Positions 6,954 through 14,171 are shown, counted from the first letter of the stretch. The stretch: DNA of 14,171 nt from Candidatus Adiutrix sp. (GCA_031273445.1 JAISRV010000297.1:1-14171), one strand, 5' to 3'. Translations and numbers: made by a program. Notes: generated by a model not told the origin, from the sequence alone.

Positions 6954-6981
6954 TTGCGACAGGGCCTTTTTGTGGTATGAT
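6954..6981 (+). promoter_or_regulatory. Probable promoter of the liv operon (extended -10)
   Basis: TTGCGA at 6954-6959 and TATGAT at 6976-6981 are 16 bases apart, and TG at 6973-6974 gives an extended -10 (TGGTATGAT). The start point would be near 6988, leaving a leader of about 73 bases before livK. It is the only good promoter I see in the 199-base gap after feoB. The first 90 bases of the gap hold nothing I can name. Confidence 0.55.
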
Positions 6982-7003
6982 TTTCAGAATGGAAAATCGT
7001 TTC

Positions 7004-7033
7004 CCGCCCGCTTTCGGGCGGTCGTTTGCAAAC
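7004..7033 (+). promoter_or_regulatory. Hairpin and adjoining palindrome in the livK leader
   Basis: CCGCCCG at 7004-7010 pairs perfectly with CGGGCGG at 7015-7021 around a four-base CTTT loop. Three bases on lies GTTTGCAAAC (7024-7033), a perfect ten-base palindrome. No T-run follows the hairpin, so it is not a terminator. It may protect the mRNA end or form part of a regulatory leader, and the palindrome could be a repressor site. Both roles are guesses from position and symmetry only. Confidence 0.35.
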
Positions 7034-7060
7034 ACTAGCTAACCCTAAGGAGGTAGGCTG

Positions 7061-8191
7061 ATGAAGTTCGTTAAAGTCCTGGCGGGCGCCGCCCTGGCCG
7101 TTTTCATGTTCGCCGGCTTGGCCCAGGCCCAGATCAAAATCGGCGTTTATCTTCCTTTGACCGGCCAGAACGCTTTTGGCGGCCAACTGGAGCTTGAAGG
7201 CGTGGAACTGGCGGCCAAAGAAATTCCCGAAGCCCTCGGTCAAAAAATTCAACTGATCGTCATGGACAACAAGTCCGACAAAATGGAAGCGAACAATGCG
7301 GTCAGACGCCTGATTGAGCGCGACAAGGTCGTGGCCATAATCGGCACCTACGGTTCGTCTCTGGCCATGTCGGGCGGCGAAGTGGCGGAAGCGGCGAAAA
7401 TTCCCGTGGTGGGCACCTCCTGCACCAACCCGCTGGTGACCCAGGGCAAAACCTATTATTTCCGCGCCTGTTTCATCGACCCCTACCAGGGGGCCGGGGC
7501 CGCCACCTATGCGGCCAAAAACCTTGAGGCCAAGAAAGCCGCCGTGCTCATCGACGTCTCCAACGACTATGCCGTGGGCCTGGGCGCCTTCTTCGAGCGC
7601 TCCTTCATCGCCCTCGGCGGCGAAATAGTCTCCAAGCTGAAATACAATTCCGGCGACCAGGATTTCACGGCCCAGCTCACCGAAATCATCAGCCAACAGC
7701 CCGACGTGCTCTTCATGCCCGCCTACTTCGCTGAAGGCGGCATAATCATGAAGCAGGCCAAGGAACTCGGCGCGAAATTCCGCATCATGGGCGGCGACGC
7801 CATGGACAACCCTGAAACCGTCAGCATCGCCGGCGACGCGGCCGAAGGCTTTATCCACACCTCCTTCCCCTACGACTCGAATATGCCCGACATGAATGAT
7901 GAGGCCAAGCGGTTCACCGCGGCCTGGAAGGCCGCTTATCCCAATAAGGAGCCCAACGTCAACGCGGCTCTGGGCTACGCCAGCTACGTCATGATCATCG
8001 ACGCCCTCAAACGCGCCGGCAAAGCCGAGCCGGCGGCCATCACCACGGCCCTGGCCGCCACCAAAGACCTGAACACCCCGCTGGGTCTTTTGACGCTGGA
8101 TCAGGACCACAATCCTCAAATGCCCGTGGGCATCATTGAAATCAAGGACGGCAAGCGCGTCTACGTCGGCGAAGTGCAGCCCGCCGAATAG
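7061..8191 (+). CDS. livK: Branched-chain amino acid ABC transporter, periplasmic substrate-binding protein
   Basis: This 376-residue protein captures the substrate in the periplasm and delivers it to the LivHMGF importer. It has a classical signal peptide: basic start MKFVK, hydrophobic core, and AQA cleavage signal, giving a mature start near Gln24. The mature part follows the Leu/Ile/Val-binding family: IKIGVYLPLTG, then LAAKEI, GTYGSS (95-100) and GTSCTNP (118-124) in the ligand loops, YYFRACFIDPYQGAGAA, and the closing lobe with MGGDAMDNPE. The start has a very strong TAAGGAGGT at 7046-7054, six bases before the ATG. It is first in the operon and followed by a hairpin with T-tract, consistent with higher expression than the permease genes. 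The family also binds amides, urea and aromatic compounds, so the exact ligand is not settled. Confidence 0.92.
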   Translation: MKFVKVLAGAALAVFMFAGLAQAQIKIGVYLPLTGQNAFGGQLELEGVELAAKEIPEALGQKIQLIVMDNKSDKMEANNAVRRLIERDKVVAIIGTYGSSLAMSGGEVAEAAKIPVVGTSCTNPLVTQGKTYYFRACFIDPYQGAGAATYAAKNLEAKKAAVLIDVSNDYAVGLGAFFERSFIALGGEIVSKLKYNSGDQDFTAQLTEIISQQPDVLFMPAYFAEGGIIMKQAKELGAKFRIMGGDAMDNPETVSIAGDAAEGFIHTSFPYDSNMPDMNDEAKRFTAAWKAAYPNKEPNVNAALGYASYVMIIDALKRAGKAEPAAITTALAATKDLNTPLGLLTLDQDHNPQMPVGIIEIKDGKRVYVGEVQPAE

Positions 8192-8202
8192 AAGCCGCCT
8201 CA

Positions 8203-8256
8203 AGGGCAAGGGGGCCGCACCGTCCAATAGGCTCCCTTGCCTTCTTTTTCTCTCTT
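8203..8256 (+). terminator. Intrinsic terminator or attenuator between livK and livH
   Basis: GGCAAGGGGGCC (8205-8216) pairs over twelve positions with GGCTCCCTTGCC (8230-8241), with one G-U wobble and two further weak pairs at the base, around a 13-base loop. A pyrimidine tract rich in T (TTCTTTTTCTCTCTTT) follows. It begins 12 bases after the livK stop and ends about 40 bases before livH. A partly leaky terminator here would make livK mRNA more abundant than the permease and ATPase message, which is common for binding-protein operons. Confidence 0.75.
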
Positions 8257-8298
8257 TCTCTCCGGGTCCGCAACTTTCCCCGCCCCAAGCGGAGGCCA

Positions 8299-9186
8299 AT
8301 GACTTCAGACCTTTTCATTCAGAATCTGTTCAACGCCCTGACCGTGGGTTCGCTCTATGCCCTCATAGCCATAGGCTACAGCATGGTCTACGGCATTTTG
8401 CGCTTCATCAACTTCGCCCATGGCGACATATTCATGGTCGGCGCCTATTTTATTTTCTTCGCCGCCGCGCATCTGCCCTGGCCCCTGGCGGCGGCGGTCG
8501 CCATCGGCGGCGCCAGCTTAATGGGCATAATCGTGGATCGGGTCGCCTACCGCCCCTTAAGGGAGGCCCCGCGCATTTCCGCCCTGATCAGCGCCATCGG
8601 GGTCTCTTTCCTTCTGGAAAACCTGGGTCTGGTGGTTTTTACCGGCCTGCCGCGCCCGGCCGTGCAGCCGCAGTGGATGGTGGACCCCATCACCCTCGGC
8701 TCCATCCGCATTCTGCCGTTGTCGTTTTTAGTGCCGGCGGTCACGGCGATTCTGGTGCTGGGCCTTTTGTGGATAGTCTACCGCACCCGGCCGGGCCTGG
8801 CCATGCGCTCCATTTCCCGCGACATCGAAACCACCCGGCTGATGGGCGTCTCTATCGACCGCATCATCGCCATGACCTTCGGCCTGGGCTCAGCCCTGGC
8901 CGCGGCCGCCGGCATCATGTGGGCCATACGCTATCCCCAGATTCACCCTTTCATCGGCGTCATGCCCGGTTTTAAGGCCTTCATCGCCGCCGTGGTCGGC
9001 GGCATCGGCTCCATCCACGGGGCGGTTCTGGGCGGCGTTCTCCTGGGCACGGTGGAAATCATGGCCGTGGCCTTTTATCCCTCCATGTCCGGCTACCGCG
9101 ACGCTTTCGCCTTTGTGCTGCTGATCGTCATCCTCTTGTTCAAGCCCACCGGCCTTATGGGAGAAAAGCTGGAGGACAAGATATGA
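8299..9186 (+). CDS. livH: Branched-chain amino acid ABC transporter, permease LivH
   Basis: One of the two inner-membrane permeases of the importer, 295 residues, almost entirely hydrophobic with about eight membrane segments. The N-terminal motif LTVGSLYALIAIGYSMVYGI followed by LRFINFAHGDIFMVGAY is characteristic of LivH, as are VAYRPLREAPRISALISAIG and, in the C-terminal half, TRPGLAMRSISRDIETTRLM, the cytoplasmic loop that contacts the ATPases, and GFKAFIAAVVGGIGSIHGAV. GGAGG at 8291-8295 is three bases from the ATG, a rather tight spacing. The gene lies 107 bases after livK, beyond the terminator-like hairpin, and overlaps livM by four bases (ATGA). Confidence 0.95.
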   Translation: MTSDLFIQNLFNALTVGSLYALIAIGYSMVYGILRFINFAHGDIFMVGAYFIFFAAAHLPWPLAAAVAIGGASLMGIIVDRVAYRPLREAPRISALISAIGVSFLLENLGLVVFTGLPRPAVQPQWMVDPITLGSIRILPLSFLVPAVTAILVLGLLWIVYRTRPGLAMRSISRDIETTRLMGVSIDRIIAMTFGLGSALAAAAGIMWAIRYPQIHPFIGVMPGFKAFIAAVVGGIGSIHGAVLGGVLLGTVEIMAVAFYPSMSGYRDAFAFVLLIVILLFKPTGLMGEKLEDKI

Positions 9187-10499
9187 CGGGCCCGCTGAAG
9201 CATAACGCCGTCCGCAACAGCCTTTCAACTCTGGCCTTCCTTGTCGCCGGCTATCTGGCCTTAAGCTGGGCCGAGGCCAATTTCGACGGCTATCAGACCC
9301 AGCTTTTGAACCTGGTGGCCATCAACGCCATTCTGGCCGTGTCGCTGAACTTCATCTACGGCTTCTCCGGCATGTTTTCCCTCGGCCACGCCGGCTTTAT
9401 GGCCATCGGCGCCTACGTCAGCGCCCTCTGCATCCTGCCGCCGGCGCAAAAAGAATTGCTTTGGCTATTGGAGCCGATTTACGGCCCGCTGGCCGCCCTG
9501 GAAACGCCTTTCGTCGTCTCCGTTCTTCTGGGCGGCCTGGCCGCGGCGGCGACGAGCCTGTTGATCGCGTTGCCGGTCATGAGGCTGGGCGGCGACTATC
9601 TCGGCATAGCCACCCTGGGCTTCGCCGAAATCATCCGGGTGCTTTTCACCAACCTCGCCTACTTGACGAACGGGGCCATCGGCCTCAGGGGCATTCCGTC
9701 ATATGCCGGCATATGGTGGAACTACGGCTGGCTGGCCGTAACCCTCTTCGTCGTCTTAAGCATGCTGAAAAGCAATTTCGGCAATGTTCTCAAATCCATA
9801 CGCGACGATGAAATCGCCGCCGGCGCCATGGGCATAAACACCAGCGGCTACCGCACCATGGCCTTTTGCCTGGGCGGCTTTTTCGCCGGCGTGGGCGGCG
9901 CGCTGATGGGTTCGCTGGTCACCACCATCGAGCCTAAAATGTTCAACTTCCAATTGACCTTCAACATACTTTTGATCGTCGTGGCCGGCGGCCTCGGCTC
10001 AATCACCGGCAGCGTCGTCGGCGCGGCCGCCATCACCCTTCTTTTGGAGTGGCTGCGCATCGTTGAAGCCCCCTTGACATTGAACTTCGCCCTGGCCGCC
10101 GACGATCCGCAGCTATGCGCCGCCGCCTTGGCGGTCTGTTTGGCCTCGGGCGTTTTCTGGCTGCGCAAATGGCGTCGAGGCGCCCGCCGGCCGGCGGCGG
10201 CCCTGGCTGGCCGGCTAATCCGGGGGCTGACCCTGGCCCTGGCCCTGACCGCCCTGGCCCTGGCCCTGACTCTGGCCCTGGCCCTGGCTCTGGCTTTTCT
10301 CGGGCTTGAAATGTTCCCGGACTTCACGCTGGACGTGCCCGGCATACCCGGGATGCGCATGGTGATTTTCTCCGTCGCCCTGATGTGCATTATTCTTTTC
10401 CGCCGCGAGGGCTTATTGGGCGTCAGGGAATTTTCGTGGGACGGCTTTTATGACCGATTGGGCCGGTTGGCCCGGCGATTAGGTTCGGGAGGCCGCTGA
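9183..10499 (+). CDS. livM: Branched-chain amino acid ABC transporter, permease LivM, with an extra hydrophobic insert
   Basis: The second permease, 438 residues. Family motifs are all present: LNFIYGFSGMFSLGHAGFMA (55-74), MRLGGDYLGIATLGFAEIIR (133-152), the ATPase-contact loop SIRDDEIAAGAMGINT (205-220), GVGGALMGSLVTTIEPKMF, and the last membrane segment after PGIPGMRM (386-393). Between the normally adjacent parts LLLEWLRIVEAP and PGIPGMRM lie about 75 additional residues (roughly 304-380). The insert has a hydrophobic stretch (311-327), a basic loop with RKWRRGARR (328-336), and a Leu-Ala/Leu-Thr stretch (349-372) encoded by a hexanucleotide repeat. Two added membrane helices would leave the orientation of the last segment unchanged. 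The frame is intact, so the gene appears functional. It overlaps livH (ATGA) and livG (TGATG). Confidence 0.93.
   Translation: MTGPLKHNAVRNSLSTLAFLVAGYLALSWAEANFDGYQTQLLNLVAINAILAVSLNFIYGFSGMFSLGHAGFMAIGAYVSALCILPPAQKELLWLLEPIYGPLAALETPFVVSVLLGGLAAAATSLLIALPVMRLGGDYLGIATLGFAEIIRVLFTNLAYLTNGAIGLRGIPSYAGIWWNYGWLAVTLFVVLSMLKSNFGNVLKSIRDDEIAAGAMGINTSGYRTMAFCLGGFFAGVGGALMGSLVTTIEPKMFNFQLTFNILLIVVAGGLGSITGSVVGAAAITLLLEWLRIVEAPLTLNFALAADDPQLCAAALAVCLASGVFWLRKWRRGARRPAAALAGRLIRGLTLALALTALALALTLALALALAFLGLEMFPDFTLDVPGIPGMRMVIFSVALMCIILFRREGLLGVREFSWDGFYDRLGRLARRLGSGGR
10227..10295 (+). repeat. In-frame CTGGCC-type hexanucleotide repeat within livM
   Basis: Eleven hexamers of the form CTGRCY run head to tail, interrupted once by an extra GCC at 10251-10253: six CTGGCC, two CTGACC, one CTGACT and two CTGGCT. 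They encode alternating Leu and Ala or Thr at LivM residues 349-371. Gain or loss of units would change the length of the hydrophobic stretch by two residues without shifting the frame. Confidence 0.9.
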
Positions 10500-11308
10500 T
10501 GGAAGCCGACGCTCGCGCAGAGAACGAAAACGGCCTTGTGCTGGAACTTAACGAGGTCGCCATGCGTTTCGGCGGCGTGGCGGCCATTGACGGGCTGACC
10601 ATGGCTGTGCCCCCCAAAAAGGTGGTCGGGCTTATCGGCCCTAACGGCGCAGGCAAAACCACGGTCTTTAATGTCGTCACCGGTTTCTATCAGCCCACCG
10701 CCGGCAGCGTCGCCTTTGAAGGCCGCCCTTTAAGCGGCCTGACGCCCCAGGCTATCTGCGCCCTGGGCATTGCCCGCACTTTTCAAAATATCCGCCTTTT
10801 CGCCCAGGGCACCGTTCTTGACAACGTCATGGTCGGCTGCCATGTGCGCCGTCGCTGTCAATGGTGGATGGCCCCCCTGTGTCTGCCCCGTTTTTTCCGT
10901 GAGGAAAAAGAAATCCGTTTGAAATCATACCGCCTGCTGGAACGCCTGGGCCTGGCCCCGCTGGCCGGCGAAATCGCCTCGTCGCTGCCCTATGGCGCGC
11001 AAAGGCGCCTTGAAATAGCCCGAGCCCTGGCCACCGACCCCAGCTTTCTTCTGCTGGACGAACCGGCCGCCGGCATGAATCCGCAGGAAAGCGCCGACCT
11101 GATGCGTTTTATTGAAGAAATTCGCCGCGAGTTCGACCTGACCATCCTGATGATAGAGCACGACATGAAAGTGGTCATGGGCGTCTGCGCCCACATCTGG
11201 GTTTTGCAGTACGGCCGGCTCATCGCCGAAGGCGACCCCGACCAGATTCGCGGCAACCCCGAAGTCATAAGCGCCTATCTCGGCGGCGGCCCTAAAGCGG
11301 AAGCTTAG
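10499..11308 (+). CDS. livG: Branched-chain amino acid ABC transporter, ATP-binding protein LivG
   Basis: One of the two cytoplasmic ATPases that power the importer, 269 residues. Walker A GPNGAGKT is at 47-54, followed by NVVTGFYQPTAGSV; the LivG-typical GIARTFQNIRLF comes next, then the signature LPYGAQRRLEIARAL from about residue 163, Walker B LLLDEPAAGMNP near 184, and the switch His in IEHDM near 220. The signature is LPYGA rather than the usual LSYGQ, a small deviation. Start and stop are linked: the livM TGA and the livG ATG share one base (TGATG), so no separate ribosome site is needed. The N-terminal dozen residues are polar and outside the fold. Confidence 0.95.
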   Translation: MEADARAENENGLVLELNEVAMRFGGVAAIDGLTMAVPPKKVVGLIGPNGAGKTTVFNVVTGFYQPTAGSVAFEGRPLSGLTPQAICALGIARTFQNIRLFAQGTVLDNVMVGCHVRRRCQWWMAPLCLPRFFREEKEIRLKSYRLLERLGLAPLAGEIASSLPYGAQRRLEIARALATDPSFLLLDEPAAGMNPQESADLMRFIEEIRREFDLTILMIEHDMKVVMGVCAHIWVLQYGRLIAEGDPDQIRGNPEVISAYLGGGPKAEA

Positions 11309-11321
11309 CGGAAGGTCCCCA

Positions 11322-12041
11322 ATGCTCGAACTAAAAGACCTGCATGTGCGCTACGGCGGCATTCACGCCGTTCAGGGCGTGAACATGAAAGTGAATAAAG
11401 GCGACATCGTCACCCTTATCGGGGCCAACGGAGCCGGCAAAAGCAGCATCGTGCGTTCCATCGCGGGCTTAGTGCGCGGCGTCTCCGGGGAAATGCTCTA
11501 TACCGGGCGCGACGGCGAAACCATAAACCTCGTCGGCTCAATGCCGGAAAAAATAGTAAAGAAGGGCATTGCCCTGAGCCCGGAAGGCCGCCGCATCCTG
11601 CCGCACCTGACTGTGGCGGAAAACCTGACCCTCGGCGCCTACAGCCGCGTCGACAAAAAGGCCATTGAGGAAGACCGCCAATGGGTCTACAGTCTGTTTC
11701 CGCGCCTTCAGGAGCGCCACTGGCAAAAGGGCGGCACCCTCTCCGGGGGCGAACAGCAGATGCTGGCCGTCGGGCGCGCCCTGATGAGCCGCCCGGACCT
11801 TCTGATGCTCGACGAGCCTTCCCTGGGGCTGGCCCCCATTCTGGTCGAGGAGATTTCCGCCATCATCAAAGCCCTCAACGCCGACGGCCAAACGATTCTT
11901 CTCATCGAACAAAACGCCTACGCCGCCCTGTCCATCGCCAACCGCGCCTATGTTCTGGAAGTCGGGGCTATAGTTCTGGAAGGCTCCGGCCAGGGCCTCC
12001 TGCACAATCCCCAAGTCAAAGAAGCCTACCTCGGCGGCTGA
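11322..12041 (+). CDS. livF: Branched-chain amino acid ABC transporter, ATP-binding protein LivF
   Basis: The partner ATPase, 239 residues, pairing with LivG beneath the LivH/LivM pore. It shows Walker A GANGAGKS (34-41), the LivF hallmark GIALSPEGRRILPHLTVAEN, a perfect signature LSGGEQQ near residue 140, Walker B LLMLDEPSLGLAPILVEEI, and the switch region LLIEQNA. GGAAGG at 11310-11315 precedes the ATG by six bases, and livG ends 13 bases upstream. It is the last gene of the operon and ends facing nuoN. I see no convincing terminator in the 56 bases between them. Confidence 0.95.
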   Translation: MLELKDLHVRYGGIHAVQGVNMKVNKGDIVTLIGANGAGKSSIVRSIAGLVRGVSGEMLYTGRDGETINLVGSMPEKIVKKGIALSPEGRRILPHLTVAENLTLGAYSRVDKKAIEEDRQWVYSLFPRLQERHWQKGGTLSGGEQQMLAVGRALMSRPDLLMLDEPSLGLAPILVEEISAIIKALNADGQTILLIEQNAYAALSIANRAYVLEVGAIVLEGSGQGLLHNPQVKEAYLGG

Positions 12042-12097
12042 AAATGCCCGCCGCCCCTCTCAGCCATGGTCCGTATTAGAAGCATGCGCCCTCGCCG

Positions 12098-13552
12098 CTA
12101 ATTAACAAAAAGCGCCTGCCCGGCTTTCAGGGCGAAATTGAAGACCGGCCCCGGCACGAGGCCCAGACCCACCACGATCAGGGCCAAGAGGCCGGCCCCG
12201 GCCAAGCTGAAGGCGCCGGAGTCCGGGGCCGCGCCGGGGACAGGGTCGTCTTCGCCCTCGGCGTAGGCATGTCGCACCAGGGAGAGATAGTAGAAGACGG
12301 CTATGGCGCTGTTCAGGCAGAGAGTGATCACCAGCCAGTCATAGCCGTGGCCCCAGGCGCCGACGACCAGCCAGAGTTTCCCGATGAAGCCGATGGTCGG
12401 CGGGAGCCCCACCAGGGAAAAGGCGGCCGCGGCCAGAGACAGGGCCAGCCAGGGCGACCGTTTCGACAGGCCGTTCAAATCGCGGTAAGTCAGGTTGCGG
12501 CCGTCCGGGGCCACGCGGCTGATGACCCAGAAGCACAGAAGATTCATCGCCAGATAGGCCGCGGCGTAAAAGGCGGAGGCGGCCAGACCCGCGGGCGTGC
12601 CCGGCGTCAGGCCGACCAGCAGATAGCCGGCATGGGCCACGGAAGAGAAGCCCAGCATACGTTTGAGGTCTTTCTGGGCCAAAGCGCAGAGATTGCCGAA
12701 GGTCATGGAGAGCGCCGCCAGAATGGCCAGCATATTGGCCAGGTCGCCGCCGGGCGCGATCAGGGCCCCCAGGCGCGTCAGAACGACGATGGCCCCCATT
12801 TTGGGCAAAGTGGCCACATAGGCGGCGGTTTCGTTGCTGGCCCCCTGGTAGACGTCAGGGCACCAGAAGTGAAAGGGGAACAGGGCCAATTTAAAGAACA
12901 GGCCGGCCAGAAAAAGCGACAGGCCGATCGTGGCCAGGGGGTTGCCGGAGAAGCTCCAGTCGCGCCCCGCCAACTCGGAGAGATAGGTGGTTTGCTGGCT
13001 GGCCATGATCCAGGACAGGCCGTAAAGGGCCAGGGCGGTGGCCGCCGCGCCGAAGAGGATGTATTTGATGCCCGCTTCGGCCGCGCCTTTGGACCTGGCC
13101 CGAAGGGGAATCAGAATATAAAGGCTGTATGAGGCCAGTTCCATGGCCAGATAGATGGCGACCAGTTCGGCGGCCGAAGCCATGAAGATCAGGCCCCAGG
13201 CGGAAAAAGACAGGAAGAGGAAATAGTCCAGGCGCTGGCCTTCCTCCAGGGTCGGCTGTTTGCGGGCGTTGACGACCGCCACGCAGAAGCCGGCGGCCAC
13301 CAGTAATTTGAAAAGCTGCGACAGGGCGTCGATCTTATAGCAGCCCCAGAACATGACCCCGCGCGCGGCCAGGCTCCCGGCGGCGACCGCCGCCAGCGCC
13401 CCCGTCAAAAACGGCAGCGCCGCGAGAATGGCTTCCGGGACGGCGGGATATTTTTCGGCGAAAAGCGTGCCCGCGAACAGAATCATCGCCAGGAGAAAAA
13501 AGGCCAGCTCCGGCAAAAGCGACAGGATGTCGAAATTCATAGCCGTCGTCAT
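12098..13552 (-). CDS. nuoN: NADH-quinone oxidoreductase (complex I) subunit N
   Basis: A membrane-embedded, antiporter-like proton-pumping subunit of complex I, 484 residues with about 14 hydrophobic segments. Key motifs read in order: LAMELASYSLYIL with the conserved Glu, FKLALFPFHFWCPDVYQGAS with the essential Lys and the His of the broken helix, ALAQKDLKRMLGFSSVAHAG, and FSLVGLPPTIGFIGKLWL. The sequence after VYQGA is SNETAAYVATLPK instead of the commoner PTPVTA. The ATG at 13552 is eight bases after GGAG on the - strand and overlaps the nuoM stop (ATGA), so coupled translation is likely. Being last, with nuoM before it, matches the usual ...L-M-N end of a nuo operon. It converges on livF. 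Confidence 0.95.
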   Translation of the reverse strand: MTTAMNFDILSLLPELAFFLLAMILFAGTLFAEKYPAVPEAILAALPFLTGALAAVAAGSLAARGVMFWGCYKIDALSQLFKLLVAAGFCVAVVNARKQPTLEEGQRLDYFLFLSFSAWGLIFMASAAELVAIYLAMELASYSLYILIPLRARSKGAAEAGIKYILFGAAATALALYGLSWIMASQQTTYLSELAGRDWSFSGNPLATIGLSLFLAGLFFKLALFPFHFWCPDVYQGASNETAAYVATLPKMGAIVVLTRLGALIAPGGDLANMLAILAALSMTFGNLCALAQKDLKRMLGFSSVAHAGYLLVGLTPGTPAGLAASAFYAAAYLAMNLLCFWVISRVAPDGRNLTYRDLNGLSKRSPWLALSLAAAAFSLVGLPPTIGFIGKLWLVVGAWGHGYDWLVITLCLNSAIAVFYYLSLVRHAYAEGEDDPVPGAAPDSGAFSLAGAGLLALIVVGLGLVPGPVFNFALKAGQALFVN

Positions 13553-14171
13553 GATAGGGGCTCCTGCTGGTCGTCAAGGGGCATAAGAGGGGGCCTCGTC
13601 TTCTCTGAGGGGCGGGAGGCGCCGGCCTCCCGGTTCGCCTCCAGGCGGCCGGGAGAAATCGCCCCGGCCGCCCCGGAAAGGCCGGGGGCCGCCGGGCCGG
13701 CCAGGCTTGGCGGCGGGGTCAGGGGGAAAAGGTCCTTACGCTGTTCGAAAGCCTCCACCGTGGCTTTGATGGAAGGATCGACGACGCTTAAAAGACCGGA
13801 AGGGGCCAGCCCCAGGTAGAAGACGAAAACGGCCGGAAGCGCCATATAGGCCCATTCCCGGGCCTTCAAGTCAGGCCAGCCGCGCCCCTGAGCCGAACTG
13901 GGCCGGCCCCAGGCCATTTTGAGGGTGACCCGCAGCATATAGGCCGCGGCCAGCATGGCCCCGGGAACGATCAAAAGGCCGACCAGGGGCGCGTTAAAAC
14001 CGCAAATGGTCGTTATGTCCCCGAAAGCGGCGGCGATGACCAGAAATTCGCCGACGAAGCCGTTAGTGCCGGGGAAGCCGAAGGAAGCCAGCCCGAAGAG
14101 GCCCCAAAAAAACATGAAAGCGGGCAGATATTTGCCCAGCCCGAGGTTGTCGGCGATTTCCCGGCTGTGGC
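13549..14171 (-). CDS. nuoM: NADH-quinone oxidoreductase (complex I) subunit M, C-terminal part (5' end outside window)
   Basis: The frame is open to the window edge, so the N-terminal part lies beyond base 14171; 206 residues are visible. They begin ADNLGLGKYLPAFMFFWGLF after a few residues and contain FGFPGTNGFVGEFLV, the NuoM broken-helix motif, then PGAMLAAAYMLRVTLKMAWG and the final hydrophobic segment YMALPAVFVFYLGLAPSGLL. NuoM normally ends soon after this. Here about 65 further residues follow, rich in Pro, Ala, Gly and Arg with no hydrophobic run, from about FEQRKDLF to the end at EPLS. The frame is the same and overlaps nuoN by four bases, so the tail is probably real. Its function is unknown. 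Confidence 0.93.
   Translation of the reverse strand, partial: HSREIADNLGLGKYLPAFMFFWGLFGLASFGFPGTNGFVGEFLVIAAAFGDITTICGFNAPLVGLLIVPGAMLAAAYMLRVTLKMAWGRPSSAQGRGWPDLKAREWAYMALPAVFVFYLGLAPSGLLSVVDPSIKATVEAFEQRKDLFPLTPPPSLAGPAAPGLSGAAGAISPGRLEANREAGASRPSEKTRPPLMPLDDQQEPLS

Noticed and set aside
6950..8299. Long open frame of 449 codons on the - strand opposite livK
   Set aside because: It is antisense to a clear livK with signal peptide and strong ribosome site. Its Gly/His/Asp-rich product is typical of the reverse frame of a GC-rich gene.
12033..12055. Terminator at the end of livF (GGCGGC paired with GCCGCC across the stop codon)
   Set aside because: The six-pair stem has no T-tract after it. 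An opposite-strand stem at the end of nuoN (about 12104-12130) has a short T-run but only about five pairs plus a bulge and lies within the coding part.
12269..13132. Open frame of 287 codons on the + strand opposite nuoN
   Set aside because: It is a Gln/Gly/Arg-rich low-complexity product antisense to an unmistakable nuoN, with no domain and no ribosome site of note.

Overview
The window is a piece of a GC-rich bacterial chromosome, with genes packed on the + strand up to about 12.04 kb and a complex I operon running in on the - strand. The order pheT - ihfA - merR, a livKHMGF cluster with the binding-protein gene first, feoAB behind a Fur-like site, and nuoM-nuoN all fit a Proteobacteria/Desulfobacterota (former Deltaproteobacteria) background. 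This is inferred from gene order and protein style; no taxonomic marker was searched.

Layout. 1-3143: the 3' part of pheT, then ihfA, a MerR-family regulator and a divergent CheR-like methyltransferase with a TPR-like tail, all co-directional and closely spaced or overlapping. 3144-3536: a non-coding stretch with almost three copies of an 85-bp tandem repeat, followed by AT-rich DNA carrying a near-consensus extended -10 promoter. 3543-4178: a PPP-family metallophosphoesterase. 4179-4375: a terminator, a promoter and two overlapping Fur-like sites. 4376-6861: feoA and feoB, the ferrous iron transporter. 6862-7060: a promoter and a short structured leader. 7061-12041: livK, livH, livM, livG and livF, a complete branched-chain-amino-acid-type (HAAT) ABC importer, with a hairpin plus T-tract between livK and livH. 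12098-14171 (- strand): nuoN and the 3' part of nuoM, convergent with livF.

How the genes work together. The importer is self-contained: one secreted binding protein, two permeases and two ATPases. The hairpin after livK would let the binding protein be made in excess over the membrane parts. feoAB sits under what looks like iron-responsive control. NuoM and NuoN are proton-pumping membrane subunits of complex I.

Most of the window is ordinary housekeeping and transport DNA. The parts not explained by standard annotation are the 85-bp tandem array (hairpins, repeated short reading frames with the same N-terminus, promoter at its edge), an extra hydrophobic segment of about 75 residues in LivM built partly on a hexanucleotide repeat, the degenerate CheR-like enzyme, and a Pro/Ala-rich tail on NuoM.
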